Shown piece by piece: positions 14,376 to 29,089 of a DNA stretch of 64,000 bases (positions within the stretch are counted from its first letter, which is position 1; the number at the start of each line of letters is the position of its first letter). The position numbers were made by a program, and so were the translations under genes. Where the stretch lies: contig NC_083600.1 in assembly GCF_020882245.1 (NCBI RefSeq), positions 1,612,001 through 1,676,000 of the forward strand. The letters run 5' to 3'. Below the pieces are notes generated by a model, which saw only the letters and a program-made list of their open reading frames with translations, ran no database searches and had not been told where the DNA came from. The stretch is from Rhopalosiphum padi. Taxonomy: Eukaryota > Arthropoda > Insecta > Hemiptera > Aphididae.

Positions 14376-17149
14376 ATGTCCGTTGAAGAAGATGATAGGC
14401 AATTGCGTCACGAATGTGGTGTATTTGGTTGTATAGCTTCTGATCCATGGCCAACAGATGTAGATGTAGCCCAAGTTATTTGTCTTGGATTATTAGCATT
14501 ACAGCATCGGTAATTTCATGTTTTAATTTTAAATCTATAATATATGCAGTAACAGATATAAAATTTAACTAATACTTTGCAGTTTATAAAGGCTTTTGTG
14601 CAAGTTATTTGTGACATACATACAACTTATATCTACATCTTTTCAAACAACTCGACTAGCTTGTGAATTTTACATTTTTATACTTACTCAATATTTTATT
14701 ACCCTTCAATGAAAATTTCTATCATTACATGTATTATAGTCACTGAATAGACAAAAAATATTTGTTTAAAAAAATTTCATATTTAGTTAAAATTACTATA
14801 TTTTATCTTAAAATTATAATATATACACTTTGTCTAGAGGCTTGGAGTTTTTTCACAAGAGACTGATATAACTGATATAAGTTTGAGATGGAAGAAGGCT
14901 GTTTGACTGTGGCAATGTTGTACTTTTATTGTTGCGCACTAACCTAAACCTAAACTAAAGTTTTTCTTATATTATTGAAATATACATTTATTTTTCCTAA
15001 TATATAAAATACAGTAAAAAAAAAAAACTATAATAAAAATAAGTATTTAAATTATTATAGTGGCCAAGAAAGTGCTGGTATTGCTATGAGTGAAGGTGAC
15101 AACCATACACATTTTAATGTTAAAAAAGGTATGGGTTTGGTCAGTAATATCTTTAATGATGAAGCAACAAAAAAATTGAAAGGTAATGATTATCAATTTA
15201 TAAAAAGTACTGTCCAATTATTATTTCCTACTTATGAGTTATATTGTTTTATGTAGGTAATCTTGGAATTGGACATACAAGATATTCTACAAGTGCTGGT
15301 TCTGAAGAAGTCAACTGTCAACCTTTTGTTGTTCACTCTGCTCATGGTGCTCTTGCAGTTGCCCATAATGGAGAATTATTTAATGCGGGAAGATTAAGAC
15401 GGATGGTAAATATTGCATAATTATGGAATGCGTTAACTTGTTGATTTTCATACATAATTCATACGTCATACCCTCTAATCTGCCATCATATTTTAAAATT
15501 TGCTTGGTGTGCTGACATTGAATGTATATGAATTATTATTGGTGTTTAATATTTTAAATAAATATATTTTATATTTAGGTATTAGCTAGAGGAGTTGGTC
15601 TTTCAACTCATTCAGATAGTGAACTAATTACCCAAGCTTTATGTTTGAATCCTCCTGATATTGAAATTGATGGTCCTGATTGGCCTGCACGTATTAGACA
15701 TTTTATGGAACTTACCAAATTATCTTATTCAATTGTTATAATGGAAAAAGATAGAATATTTGGGGTACGTGATCCATATGGTAATAGACCTCTCTGCATT
15801 GGAAAACTGATGTCTTTAACTGAACCAAATAAAGGTAATTATGTTTAAAATTTTAATTTAATTATAAATTTAAAAAAAAAAAAAATATAACTATTTCTAT
15901 TTTGTTAAGCAGAAGAAGGTTGGGTTGTATCATCTGAATCATGTGGTTTTCTCTCAATGGGAGCTAAGTATGTAAGAGATGTTTATCCTGGAGAAATTGT
16001 AGAGTTTACAAAAGAAGGCTTTCATACTGTATCTGTAATGGGTCGACCTCACAATCGCCCTCAAGCATTTTGTATTTTTGAATATGTTTATTTTGCAAGA
16101 CCAGATAGTATATATGAAGGTAAAAATAAGTAATAATAAGTTCATTGAGTTTTTTATTTATTTTAATTTTCAATCTATTATAAAAATAAATAATGATTAA
16201 ATTATTGGTTCATTGTTTAAAATATAAGTATATGCATTGTAGGACAAATGGTTTATTCTGTGCGATTGAGGAGTGGTATTGTGTTGGCCAGAGAAAGTTT
16301 GGTTGAAGCTGATATTGTTAGCTCTGTTCCAGAATCTGGAACTGCTGCCGCTCATGGATTTTCAATGAAAGTGAGTATTTAAGGTTTATTTTATCAAACC
16401 ATTGGTTTATTTTGTTTATTTCTATTTTCAGTCCAATATTCCATTTGCAGAAGTGTTATATAAGAATCGTTACGTAGGCCGAACTTTCATTCAACCTAAT
16501 GCACGATTAAGAAGGTTAGGTGTTGCTAAAAAATTTGGTGCTATTGTTGAGAATGTAGCTGGCAAAAGAATAATCCTTATTGATGATTCCATTGTAAGAG
16601 GAACCACAATGGGACCAATTATAAAATTGCTCAGAGACGCAGGAGCCAAGGAAGTTCATATACGAGTTGCTTCTCCTCCTCTTAAATTCACTTGTAATAT
16701 GGGAATTAATATACCAACTAAAGCCGAACTTATTGCTAATAAATTAACTATTGAACAGTTGGCTAAACATATTGGTAAGTGTATTAAGAGGTTTTTTTAG
16801 TTTAATTAACTAACTGTTATTAAAATGTGTTATATAGTAGCTAATAATACTACATTTTTTTTTCAAATTTTCATTATGCAAAACCTTATATGGTTCTGTT
16901 CACAGGTTTTACTTATATAGTGTATCTAATTTTGTAAAATGTACTACAAACAAAATATATATTCATATATAATTAATTAAAACTAAAAATAATATGTATT
17001 ACTTTATAGGCGCTGATACCCTTGCTTATTTATCCGTCGAAGGACTTAAAGAAGCAGTTACAGAAAAAATGCCTAACAGAAATGCAGTTGAAGTTGGGCA
17101 TTGCACGGCATGTCTCACCGGAGAATATCCCGAAGAATTAACTTTTTAA
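14376..17149 (+). CDS. Ppat: PPAT: amidophosphoribosyltransferase (glutamine PRPP amidotransferase)
   Basis: Catalyses the first committed step of purine synthesis, PRPP plus glutamine to phosphoribosylamine. Eight coding exons: 14376-14509, 15061-15182, 15257-15405, 15579-15834, 15913-16119, 16243-16370, 16432-16774 and 17010-17149. All junctions are GT-AG; the frame closes at 492 residues. After a short propeptide ([13 protein letters not shown]) comes the nucleophile Cys14 in ECGVFGC, starting the N-terminal glutaminase domain. Further on are [16 protein letters not shown] and [11 protein letters not shown] segments, a [12 protein letters not shown] segment, the PRPP loop [13 protein letters not shown] in exon 16432-16774, and a C-terminal [15 protein letters not shown] whose Cys pair is expected to bind the Fe-S cluster. 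All key motifs are intact. It follows a non-coding exon ending at 13620 and is divergent from PAICS, which acts later in the same pathway. Confidence 0.96.
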
Positions 17150-18809
17150 ATATTTAAAATGTCTATATCTAAGTATTAATGTAATTCATTTTGTTAAATA
17201 AGAGCATTTAAAGTTTGTAAGTCTATAATTGTTAAGCACTATGAGTTATTTATATAAAGTCAATAGGTTTCTCAAGTTTTTAAAAATGAGGTACTAATAA
17301 TTAACTTAAGTTAAATAATTATGTAAGATCTGTCTTTTAAACAATTATTGTTTGCATTTTATTTAATTTTTCTTATTCTAAAATAACTAGATCAAAATGT
17401 TATTATACATAATATATTTACTATAAATGTATGTGTATTTTTTGATTGTCAAAAATTAGACAGTAATTTGTTTTTTTTCCAATATTGTTTATTTAGAGCT
17501 TTATTTATAAGCTCTTAAAAATATATATTTAAGGCTTATGATTAAAGAATTTTTATTATTAACTAATTGTTTAATATCTTTGCTTTTGTAGCTGTAATGT
17601 TATTTAATACGTTAAAGTCCGGGTCCCTCTTGTTACACTCTTAAATTGACCACAAATGTAGTCATAGTCCATAGATAAGGTTACTAAAAAGTCAGACTGA
17701 TCAGAATTGTTTATCATACTATTATATAATTTATCATTGTTGCTAACTTTAATATTCCTCATAAGTCATTTATTATTTTTGCAGAAACTGGAACATTTCA
17801 AAAATAGTAATTACAAAATATGCACAATTTTCTAGATATTTCAATAAAATTGTGGGTATGAAATATTATATAATATAAAATGCGGTTTATTTTTGCCCCT
17901 ACTTTTTTTTTTTAATTATAAAAATAAATTGCTAATGTACAGATTGGTAGGCAGAACAGGTACCTAGGTATATTATAAAATAACTTTAGAAATATAGGCT
18001 ATGACATTGGTGCACTCTAACTGCACATGCATCGTGACCATTTTGTAATATATCACGCATATAAGATTTTGTTTTTAACACTAACTCCGCTCATAATTTA
18101 TTTTTATTTTTTAAATACAAAATGCAGTATATGTTATTTAAGTTAATTAAAAATAATAATAATACATATAACAAAAATTGTCGTTATCAGTGTAAAATGT
18201 GCGGAGCTACGGATTCACAAAATATTTTTATTCATGCTGAGCTGTGGTGCGTCCTATAACATAATTTCATTGCTCAGAATCGTTTTTCGAATTCAATAAT
18301 TTATTATTGAATTCATATTTAACTCATCTATTATAGTGACCTACTCAATGTTTATCCCACATGGCCACATCTGTATATTTGTTAAGAATGACGTTATTTT
18401 GACATTGATTTGCCATTTTCCTCGATTGTTTACTATTTAGTATTTAATGTGCCTATAATCGAAATACAAACCAAAAATTTATTTTACACAATAAAAATAA
18501 ATACAAGAATATTGGCGTCTGCTATGAGTGTTATGAATGTTTTACTATATCGATAAGTATAATTTAACGTACAAATTGTGTTAAATTAAAAAAATAAAAA
18601 TCCTAAGTTTATAATTTATAATTGAGTGTAAATTAATGTAGGTGATAGGTGTAACTACGTATGTTGAATGTGAATGGTATATATAAAGTATAAATGTAAA
18701 ATGTATAAATTATTATTGTATTGTATTACGTTCGTGAACATTCCGTATTCCGATGATTTCTTTTAATTATCATTTATCATTAATTAATAATGAATCATTA
18801 ATGGGACCC

Positions 18810-19370
18810 GTAGATGGCAAATTTCGCTCGGGGAGGTCGGTCACGTGAACAGTGAAAAAAATCTCATACCATCGCGACGACTACAAAATAATCGAAAAAT
18901 GAATTATTTATTGGATTCGATGTCTGCTGCTGTTGCCGGTTAGGTTTACGCGTAGTATTCCCCGCACACAAGTACATAATTGTACCTACATATTATATTA
19001 ATACATGTATAATATCAACGTAAAATACAGTACTACCTACTATACCTACATGTGTGTGTGTGTGTATCTCGTTCATTATATCCATACAATTTGCGGGGCT
19101 CGATATAGCCTCGTTTGTCCCCGTAGGTTGACCGGTCCGTCGGCGATGGTGGCGAGAAGAGGCCCCACCCGGTGTTATATGTATATATTGTATTGTATAT
19201 GTTTTTTATCCGGTGCGCGCCGCCACCGCGTGTGTGCTAAAAAACGGCGGCCGCAGTCAGTTGTGTACGGTCGTTGGTCGCGTGCGGTATTGTGGTACCT
19301 TTGCCCTCGCGGTAGATGTTTATTTATTTTTCACGAGACAATAAAAAAAACATCGCGCGCACGCTGAGAG
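18810..19370. promoter_or_regulatory. CpG-rich patch, possible promoter or 5' exon
   Basis: G+C and CpG rise here (for example GGTGCGCGCCGCCACCGCGT near 19211 and CGGCGGCCGC near 19244) against a very AT-rich background. A 120-codon plus-strand frame crosses it but is low in complexity and resembles no protein I know. In insects such patches often mark promoters or 5' UTR exons; that role is inferred. Confidence 0.35.
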
Positions 19371-21265
19371 TTCGTTTCATAAATCATTATTATTAAGTAC
19401 TTATAACGATTGACAAAACTGTGAAATGATGGGTTCTATCATTTTTGCCGCTGCAGTCATCCCTAAAGTTTATTACGATTTGCCTGTACGGTTCACGTGA
19501 TATCCGGTAATCACGTAAGTACCAAATGATCAGTACATTTATAGAATATAATAATAACCAGATACCAGATACCGATACAAAACATTAAAATATTGTTGTC
19601 GACCAAACGTTCTCCGACAACAAAAACGAATATTTTCCACACAATAAAAAGATTTGAACGGTAGACCATGAAAATAACGAATATGTGGAACGTGTACACT
19701 GTGCACAATATATTATAGCTCTGAATAGGCACCGATAGTGATGGTTAACGGTTTTTGAAGAGAGCACACGTGTGTTATGGAATAGTTGATAAGATACTGT
19801 AATTATATTATGTTATGTTTATAAATTATACGTTCTCACAGATAATCAGATAATCACGAAACGAATGATGCGTTTTTCTACAATATACATATTATATTTT
19901 GGGTAAAATAATATATAAAATATATTCGGGTCAAATTGGTATAAAGATTTAGACTCTTAGACGTAAATGTGATTAAACAAATAACGCGGCGCATCGATCA
20001 ATTTCGATTTCAACATAAGATAAGTTTATTTTTATCATATTAACGTAGGTTTACTTTTATGATAAACCTATCTACAATTTAAATTTAATACTACATATAT
20101 ATTTCTAAATACCTCGTATCTGTGCAGCTATAGGTCTCGGTTGTAATATAATGTTTGCTGAACGCATGTCAAATAAATCACACGCCTTCACGTTTTCGCT
20201 TTACAGTCCGTAGGACGAAGCTTCGAGTTTCTCCTCCAACCCACCCGGTCCATGCGACATTTAGACGAGAGTATGTTGCTATTATAGCATAATAATATAT
20301 TGGTACCTTCTTTTTTTTTATCATTATTAACAACTCTGTTAGCGATAATAAATCTTAACATAGTTACATGCAGCAATTATTTCTATATAGTATTGATATA
20401 GTCATATCCAAAAGGTATTTTCCAGATTGTGTTTTAGCGTATAAATTATAAAATTAACAATATTAAGTGAGTGTATTGAAATTAACCAGCTATATGTCTA
20501 TTTAATAGTTTTGAGATCGATCCTGATGCATAAGTACAACCTGTATATACCTAAATATACAACATAATACGTGCGGCTATACTTCATACCATAATTTGTT
20601 CATAAAATATCGAAAGTTTCGAAACAATTAGTATACAACTTATATTACTCAAACTCTAGGCTCTCTTTTCAAAAATTCACCATTTTTTAAGTGTATAATA
20701 TTATGTACAAGTATAATAATATTGTATATAAAAATCATAATATAGATACAATCCGAATTCCGAACGTCGAGACTGAACTTCCATCACACATCGTTATCGC
20801 GTGTCTATAAAAAACGTCCATGAAAACTTTAATGTAATTACGTATTGTATCAAATATTTACTGACCTATAAATATCATATAGGTTATATAATTACAGACA
20901 CATATTTAATATATATTAATAATAATATACATAAAGACATGTACGTCAGTCGTAGAAACTGCAACATTAGTTGACCACACGGTAGCAGCGAACTGCAACC
21001 GCCAACCGCTGAACTCAATTAATTATACTACATACTGTCTGCAGTATATGTGTATAATATATTATATTTTATATATAGGAATATATAGTGTCGAAAAAAC
21101 ACGACGCACCTCCATCGGATGAGTGACAGACGCGCGTATACATTATATACCGTTAAGCAGAGGCGCGATTGTGCGGCGCTCTACAAGAGACAGAGCTGGA
21201 GATGATGATGATGATGACGAAAAAAAACTTGAACGAAGGTTTTTTGTGTTATACGAACCAAGGAT

Positions 21266-21458
21266 ATGTGTGTGTGTGTGTGTATTGTGTACACTGTACC
21301 TACGTGTAGTGGGCTCGCCATTCAGGTTATGCGGCCCACGCACTTCGTACAGGTTAGGGCCACAGGAGAAACTCGCGCGCGCATATTTAAAAACGAATAA
21401 TAATAAAACTCATGCCTACTATATTTATTATAATAATAATAATAATAATATATATATA
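21266..21458. repeat. Microsatellites (TG)n and (AAT)n/(TA)n
   Basis: A TG run lies at 21266-21283, and AAT followed by TA repeats at about 21430-21458. They explain the opposed short open frames here, which are not genes. Confidence 0.8.
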
Positions 21459-21581
21459 TGTATATGCACCTATAATATATGTAACGACGAGAGTTGGCCA
21501 ATATAACGCCCACCGCGAAAAAATACAACAAAGTTTTTAGACGTTCTGTGTATATTATATTATATATACGTAAGTATGTAT

Positions 21582-21584
<3 letters not shown>

Positions 21585-21619
<35 letters not shown>
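21585..21619. repeat. (TA)n microsatellite
   Basis: About 34 bp of uninterrupted TA repeat. Confidence 0.95.
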
Positions 21620-21624
<5 letters not shown>

Positions 21625-21776
21625 TTGTTGTTCCGTTGTAATTTTTTTTCGCTCTGTGCACAATGCGCGAGTGTTTCATGTACGTACGTAGGTACCTATT
21701 ATAATATACATAATATACTTTACCGCTGAACAGTTGAATAGTCGATGATGAATTCGTAATGGTATTGTCGTGTCTA

Positions 21777-21828
21777 TGTGTGTGTGTGTGTGTATGTGAG
21801 AGAGAGTGTATGTGTGTATATATATAGT
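21777..21828. repeat. Composite (TG)n-(GA)n-(TG)n-(TA)n microsatellite
   Basis: Consecutive TG, GA, TG and TA runs. Another TG/CG-rich run follows at about 21893-21913. Confidence 0.85.
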
Positions 21829-22229
21829 AAATACCTATTATTATATTATAACATATATATACACATAGGTTATAGGTACGTAAAACATAAAGTGTGCGTG
21901 TGCGTGTGTGTGTAATTGTGGGTGAACAACACCGTGTTGCATTTGGGTGTTTATTTTTTACATTTTGTTCCGTGCTGTAGATACTTTCCGATGGTTTATC
22001 GATCCTTTTAAAAACAACGTTATTAAAAAACCGCCGTCAACTGTTTTGAAATCGAAACGCGGCGATGATCGGCGCGAGAAAAATAATAATTATTTTTATC
22101 ATTGTGTAAAGTCTCTCTCCGGAAGTGTGTGCGTGTGTTCAAGTCGTCGTCGTTAGGTATAAGAATGAATCGGGGTCTATCGTCTACGTGTGTGTCTCGT
22201 AATGGAATTGCTCGGCTCGTGTACACCAT

Positions 22230-22450
22230 GGTCGCATGGGCGCGCATAATAACCCTCACCGGACGCTAAAATGCTCCTATATGTATAAACATTATGTATT
22301 TATGTGTGTAGGTGGGTGGGTGTGCGCGCGCGGGCAATTTAATAATTTGAATACCGTGTGCGCCGTGCGGAGGTGGTGTTCGTGTGAGGCGACGAAGACG
22401 ACGGTGTCGATAAAATCGCACGCCGACAGCAGACTATATAACAGTATAAC
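22230..22450. promoter_or_regulatory. GC-richer patch, possible regulatory region
   Basis: The sequence around 22320-22430 is rich in CpG (GTGCGCGCGCGGGC near 22321, GTGCGCCGTGCGGAGG near 22358) within AT-rich DNA. The open frames over it do not resemble known proteins. A promoter or enhancer role is only an inference. Confidence 0.3.
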
Positions 22451-22940
22451 ACGTTCGTATAAATACCATATTATATAGACATATAATAGTACACAAACAC
22501 AATTAATATATGGGTTAGGTACGGACTATGGAAAGAATTGTTATGATTTTTACGGGAAGTAAACGCGACAAATATCAATCACACATATACATATTATACG
22601 CAATACACAAACGTGCAACTAATGCTGGTATCCTATAAGAACTACGAGAATGATAATTGACAGGGTGTATGGTGTGTGTGTATATACTGTAATTATTTCG
22701 TAAAGGAACGGTTTTGCGACGATATAACATCGTGCAGGTCTAATATAAATATAGAATATTATATAGAATAAATCAGGAGATATAACTTGCGATAGAAATA
22801 AAAAAAAATGTTTGTACGAAGGGAAAGTTTTAAAAAGATCTGCGGAATACCGATACCCGATTTCGTTGTAGAACCGCACACCACCTGCACAGTATAATAT
22901 ATATACAATATACCTAATACATGAATTATATCATATATAT

Positions 22941-22948
<8 letters not shown>

Positions 22949-22971
<23 letters not shown>
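22949..22971. repeat. (TA)n microsatellite
   Basis: An AT/TA run of about 22 bp inside a longer AT-rich tract. Confidence 0.85.
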
Positions 22972-25084
22972 AGTATAAAGTAGGTATCTACGTGTATATT
23001 GTATGTTCTGTAGAAGTGTCCTAACACGATGGCCTACCCGCGCACGGTAAGATAGAAACAGGAAATGATTTGAATGGGTCATGGATGGTATATAATATAC
23101 TATAGGTACGCCTAAGTCGACGGACAACAAGGTGTGACGACGGTCAACACATAATAAATGCTATTTAGGAATTTGATTTGGAGAGATTTCGTCTACGAAA
23201 ACGATTATAATAATAATATTAAATGATATGTAAAAATGCGTGTTACTAAAGAGGAAGGTCCCGGAAAATGTGGGTAGATGTGCGCATGTGAAGTGGTATA
23301 AATATCTAAATGAATTAATGAAATTATTAAAATACTCATGTGTGTAGGATACTGTAGGTATTTACCAAAGCGGTTGTATTCCAGTGACCAGTATAGAACA
23401 ATAGAATATGATATACTATACAATGTGCATGCGGATCATATATGCATATATGTAGTATAATTAAAATGTCATATTTGAGTTTAAACGTAACCGAGTAAAA
23501 TATTTAAAACCTCGCCACCACGGACTTTGGAATATATGTTGTATAATATATACGACAAATCTCTTACACTTACAATATTAAAACATATTATTATGTATAT
23601 TAGTATAATATTAATAATATTATATTATATAAAGACGCGTTACATTTACTCGATGATGTATGCACTATGCATGCTCACTAATTCCCATGTCAGAACTAAT
23701 AGAGATCTATATTTAGTATTAAATTATATATATAATATGATAGGTATCTATATTATTTTTAATTCCCTTTTTACAAATTTTTAGTGCGTTACTGTTGAAA
23801 CTTAGTATTCATAGATTTTTTAAACGATGATAATGAACAACAAAAAAGTTATACCCAATTTATTCTACTACTATTTGTCTTATCTATTACTATATTAGTA
23901 TTATTATGTATACCTATATTTATATATTATAATTTATTAATATGACCAATTATCAATATCATATAATTGAGCTATGAAAATTGATACGTCTATTAATAAT
24001 GGTTTCTTGCGTGATCTAAACAATATTTACTCATGTTGGAATTCAATAACTGAATGCATCATTTTACCCTAGTGGTTATTTTAATTGGTTGATTCGAACA
24101 GCAGTTCTGAATAATTCATAACATTATAGTAGATACGATACATTATTAATTATTACAATTAGATGAATCGAATAAACCATAAAAATATCTAATAATTTAT
24201 ATACTATAGTGAAGAATAGAATAACGTGTTTATGTGTATAATGCTACAATAATCCTCTATAAAGATTATAATAAAAATTGACGAAAATAAATATAAAGAG
24301 GCTAGCCTCTAATGTCAAAATTAAAACTTTATTAGAAATGTTATCTTGCGCATCACTTTACTTTAGATTATAATGTATTAGCATCACAAAAAATTCACCA
24401 AATGTCCGCCTATGATTTACTTTTCTTACTTTATAAAATATTATTTAACGTATAAGGTCATGCATGATGTGATTAGAAAAAATACCAATGATCAGACATG
24501 CATAATATGTATCAAGTAACTTAGACAAATGAAAAATACGGTTGATAATGACGATATAACGTATTAATATTATATAAATATAAAATAGATATAACATAAC
24601 ACTCTTTTAAAAAATAACAAATAGAAAATGTAAACAATTATTAAATTGTTTTAAAAAATAAATCACATTTTTAAAATTCACGTTTGCATTTCTTAATTAT
24701 ATAATACAAACACAAAAATTAGATACCTATATCTAAATAGAGGTCTGTCGAAGTTTTTGTAAACTTTTAATCATTTTATATGTAATTCTAAAATGTATCT
24801 ACCTATCATTCTAAAATACCAACCATCACTTCTGTATGATCGTATTTAATGATTTCTAATCGATTATCGATATACATTATGCCCTATACATCACTAAAGA
24901 TCATTTTGTAAACTGCAAATGTATGATCAAAATTTCAACACAAATTCTAATTGTTTCGTTACTCCACTTAGACACTTTACTATTTTAGTACCTAATTATT
25001 ATGTATGAATTATGAACTCTATAAGACTATAAACATAAGATACCTTACGTTCCAATATATATAATGTATATGTTATATACAATT

Positions 25085-25820
25085 ATTTTTATTTTTTATT
25101 TTATTTTTTAGAATATACGGGCTAGGCCCTTTTTTACATAGACAACAGGTTAAAATATGGTTTACAATGATAGAAAACAAAAAGTAAATAGAAGAAAAAG
25201 AAAAAAAAAGAGAAAATAATAATAATAATACTAATATACATATGCAATTATAGATAAGGATATATAAGTGTATAGTTATTAAGTAGAATGAGATAATACA
25301 GTTTATGGGAATTTTAATACTAATAGATATGACAGAGCTAACTAAAAGAAAAAGTGGGGTCCAAATTGGCATTATGCATCATACGCCTTACAGGCTCATT
25401 TAGTAAGTAGTTGGTGGATCAAAAAGGGACATGAAATGGAGTAATGGAGCGGGTGGAGCGTTAGGGTACTTTAAGGTTAATTATGGATAGTAAAGTCGGG
25501 GAATTAACGCTATCATCTAACAGTCCATTCAAGAAATTGCTACCCATAATGTTCCTGCGCTCTGCCAGTGAGGCTAGATTAAGTTGAATAGCAACTGGGG
25601 AATAATCATGCGGCGGACATTTGATGTCTAAAAGGAAGCTGGCCAATCGCGAGAATCTACGCTGTACCCTTTCAACCTGGCAAGCATTGTCGGCAGTATG
25701 GGGATCCCAAATAATGGCACCATATTCAATAATTGGTCGGACTAACAAACAGTATAAAACTTTCAATTACGAAGTTAGGTTAAGGTCTTTTGACAATCTC
25801 ATTATCATACCCAACACTAA
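25085..25820 (-). pseudogene. Dead non-LTR retrotransposon (LINE), 5'-truncated 3' end
   Basis: The minus strand encodes the C-terminal part of a LINE reverse transcriptase. From about 25820 it reads LGMIMRLSKDLNL, then LKVLYCLLVRPIIEYGAIIW, VERVQRRFSRL, PHDYSPV and LNLASLAERR. After 25461 the frame continues through stops with RSTRSITPFHVPF and NEPVRRMMHNANLDPTF. These are conserved features of the RT C-terminus in Jockey/CR1-like elements. There are at least two in-frame stops and an upstream disruption. The 3' UTR ends in a TAAAA-rich tail near 25085, as is usual for LINEs. The 5' truncation is typical of incomplete reverse transcription. Clade not determined. Confidence 0.85.
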
Positions 25821-28800
25821 TTATAACATAATCATCAAAAATAGTACTAACATTCTATTGAAAAAAATATTTTTGTGTTTGTCTATTATATAGACTCTAA
25901 TCGACTATCGAGTATTGCCTTTAATCAAGAATAGCTCCTTTGGGAATACATGGATAGGTTTCCTAACTATGATGGATATATTTACCGTGTTGTACATTAC
26001 TAATTTATAGTTGAAATTGGGGTAAATTACGTTGTTTTTATTAGTTATTATACCTAACAATAATAATATATATATTATGATTGAAATAATTAAACAATAT
26101 ATTTTAAATATTAAATTATATATTATTTTTTTTTTGTTACTATAAAATATAGTACACTATAATTATAGTTATTTTTAACATATTAAGAACTTACATATTA
26201 TTTTGAATTATATGAATAGGAAGATTAGTAAGTTTCATGGCCGAGTCTTCTAACTTAAAGAAGCATTACCTATTAAAGAAGATTTATGGAATATTTAGTT
26301 CTTGAGGTTAGATGTTCAACCGGTGAAATTCTTATGGACTATGTTAGTGGTTTGTTATTGAATCTTTCGTATAACAATATTGCAGTTTCATCGTTCGTAT
26401 TTTAGATCAGAATGCCTTGTGACATACAAGGGGCTTTTGGTCTTTATGTCTGTTTTATAGGAATCAAAATTAATATAATTAGACTATTCTGACAAGATGA
26501 TTGTATAGGTCCAATTATGTTTTAAAAAATTAGGAATCATATTTATATTACTATAATATAAATATGTAATATAATACCTATGCTATTTGCTAATGTATAT
26601 TTTATTCATACTGAGATAATATTATATAATAGATCATGCATCATTCGATTCATTCGTGCGTATTTATATAAATATAATATGTTATAATCTAATCATGCAT
26701 TATAATTAAGTTTTAATCAAAAAATATTGAAAATATTTCCATTTTGATCTATTTAGATACTATCATGTTATTTTATGTTTAAAAATGTAACATAAATTAT
26801 CAAATCCATCATGGACGTAATTTGATCTTTCGTAATCGACCCGATAGGTATACGTAGGTAGGTAAGTATTAAACTATTCAAGTAATATCCAATTATTTCA
26901 TTCTGAAATGTATATTAAATATAAGTAGGGGCCAGCTAATATAATAACATTCTTGTTTAATGGTTTGTAATCAACGTTTATGAAATATTATTGAAGGATT
27001 TATAAAATTAAAAAAAAATATATACCTATGCATACATAAATACGTTAGTACAACAAAGTAAAAATTATATTGTTATACAATATTATAAATACAGCGTTTT
27101 GTGCTCACCCGGCTCATCGATCAAAATAATAAATTCAAGAAATACAACATTCTGTTATTATAATATACAATAGGATATTACGATCAATACGTCATAGTAT
27201 TATACCTGTAACGCATTTATGCACAACCTGTCGCTTTAAAGTATTAAATGAATACAGTGGAATCCTTCAAACCCGTATAAAAAACGAATATCGTGCAATG
27301 TCACGATGTCGCGATATTATAATACCATTGTAACTTTGAGTCCAAAATTATACCCATAGCCCATAGGTACATAACAGATGCATCCTCCGGGCTTCGAGTT
27401 CCGACTGTATATATATCCGTTTTCGATTATGTACATTTATAAAAATTATAATAATATATATTTTAACTGTCGTGATATATGTAACTAGATCCAGCCCGCG
27501 CATTTATAACCAAAAAACGAAACAATTAGGTGTAGGTGCGGACGGCGCGGCGTCGAACGATATTAAAATTAAATCAGCCACCCACGACAAACCGCGCGTA
27601 TCCTGCAGATAAAAAATGTATTATTAAAACGAACTCGGTGGGCTTTCGTCGTTGGATATTATAATAATATTATACACTATATATGTTTAATATTATACAT
27701 ATACATGTGAAAATATCGTCGATTGCCACGACGCTTGTGCACCAATTCCCCTCAGGGTCCCCGTGGACTGCGTATTTGTATCATTATTATTATTACGTCC
27801 GAATAGCGCGTATATATACGCTATACCAGGTATGTACATATATAAGCGATTTGGTGCGTGGGAAGGTGTTATTTCGTATATATACTATATTATATTAATA
27901 TAATATATTCGTATTTTTTTATTAGTACAAACTACTACACATATATACACTCATTATCGGGAAATCGAGTAGCTGAAAATATCCGAAACGCATTTATGGT
28001 ATATACGATCTCGCTGAAACGGGTCACGACTGTCGTCATCGTCGCCTCACTGTCGTTCTATATATAATAGAAAATAATACATGATACGTATTATTATTTA
28101 TAGGCTTATATGTAATATTTCCTTACCGCCAGCTATAGAAATATTATAATAGTTACGATTGACTTATGAGATGATGGGTGAGCGGAGTGCGACAATGATG
28201 TATTGCGAGTTTGCGACTTATACACAAATCACAAATGACTATCTAAACCACGTGCGAATAATAATAATGTATCATATACATATTGTATACAAGTAGATAA
28301 TTATATTATATAGATACTATATACATTATACAAATGTATTGTATCATAATAATTTATAAGTATTCCTATTATTTATTTTGTTTCCTTATATTAAATACAA
28401 CACGCAATATTTCATGGATCGATGTATAAAATAGGTACTAAAAATGGTTTTTGTGCTTAATTTTGATGGCGTCTCTATTACTGAGTTTTCAGTATACTGA
28501 TTATACTTTAATAATATAACCCTATGATATATTGATATGTACTCTACGATAGCTTATAGTCTGTACCGTCGTATTCCCTTTCTGATCAATAAGCTGACCT
28601 TGCCGAATAATGTACGCGTTACAAAACACGATTTGAGGCATATAATATAGTTTAAAGGTATAAAATATGCAGGTCTTGTGTTTATTATATACTTAGTTTC
28701 CAGTGTTTCAATTGATCTGAAAAATCTAAAATCTGTATTTTAATTTTTAGTCACGGGTCGGTCAGTTTCCCGCATCATATCACCTCTAACAATATGGAAT

Positions 28801-29089
28801 TTAATAAAATAATAAATAGTAAAGACACTTAAAAACGGATAAAGGAGCAGCACGGTATAATAATACCATTGTAGTCACAACGTTAATCCACCTCAATTGG
28901 CCACCATTTCGATAACAAACGATGAACTTCACTTGCATTTAATATATTATAATATTGACGTGCCCTATCCATTCTATTATTATATCTATGAATAAAATAA
29001 AATGCCTAGTATAATGCGCTTGTAGTTATTGTCTATAACTTATTACATAAGCATTATAAGCTCTCGGCATGTCCGTATAAATATTATTT

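Noticed and set aside
19005..19367. 120-codon frame as a gene
   Set aside because: No domain, Cys/Arg-rich translation of a CpG patch with a TG run, and no splice partner seen.
21123..21531. Three overlapping open frames near 21.1-21.5 kb
   Set aside because: They consist largely of translated TG, GAT and AAT microsatellites.
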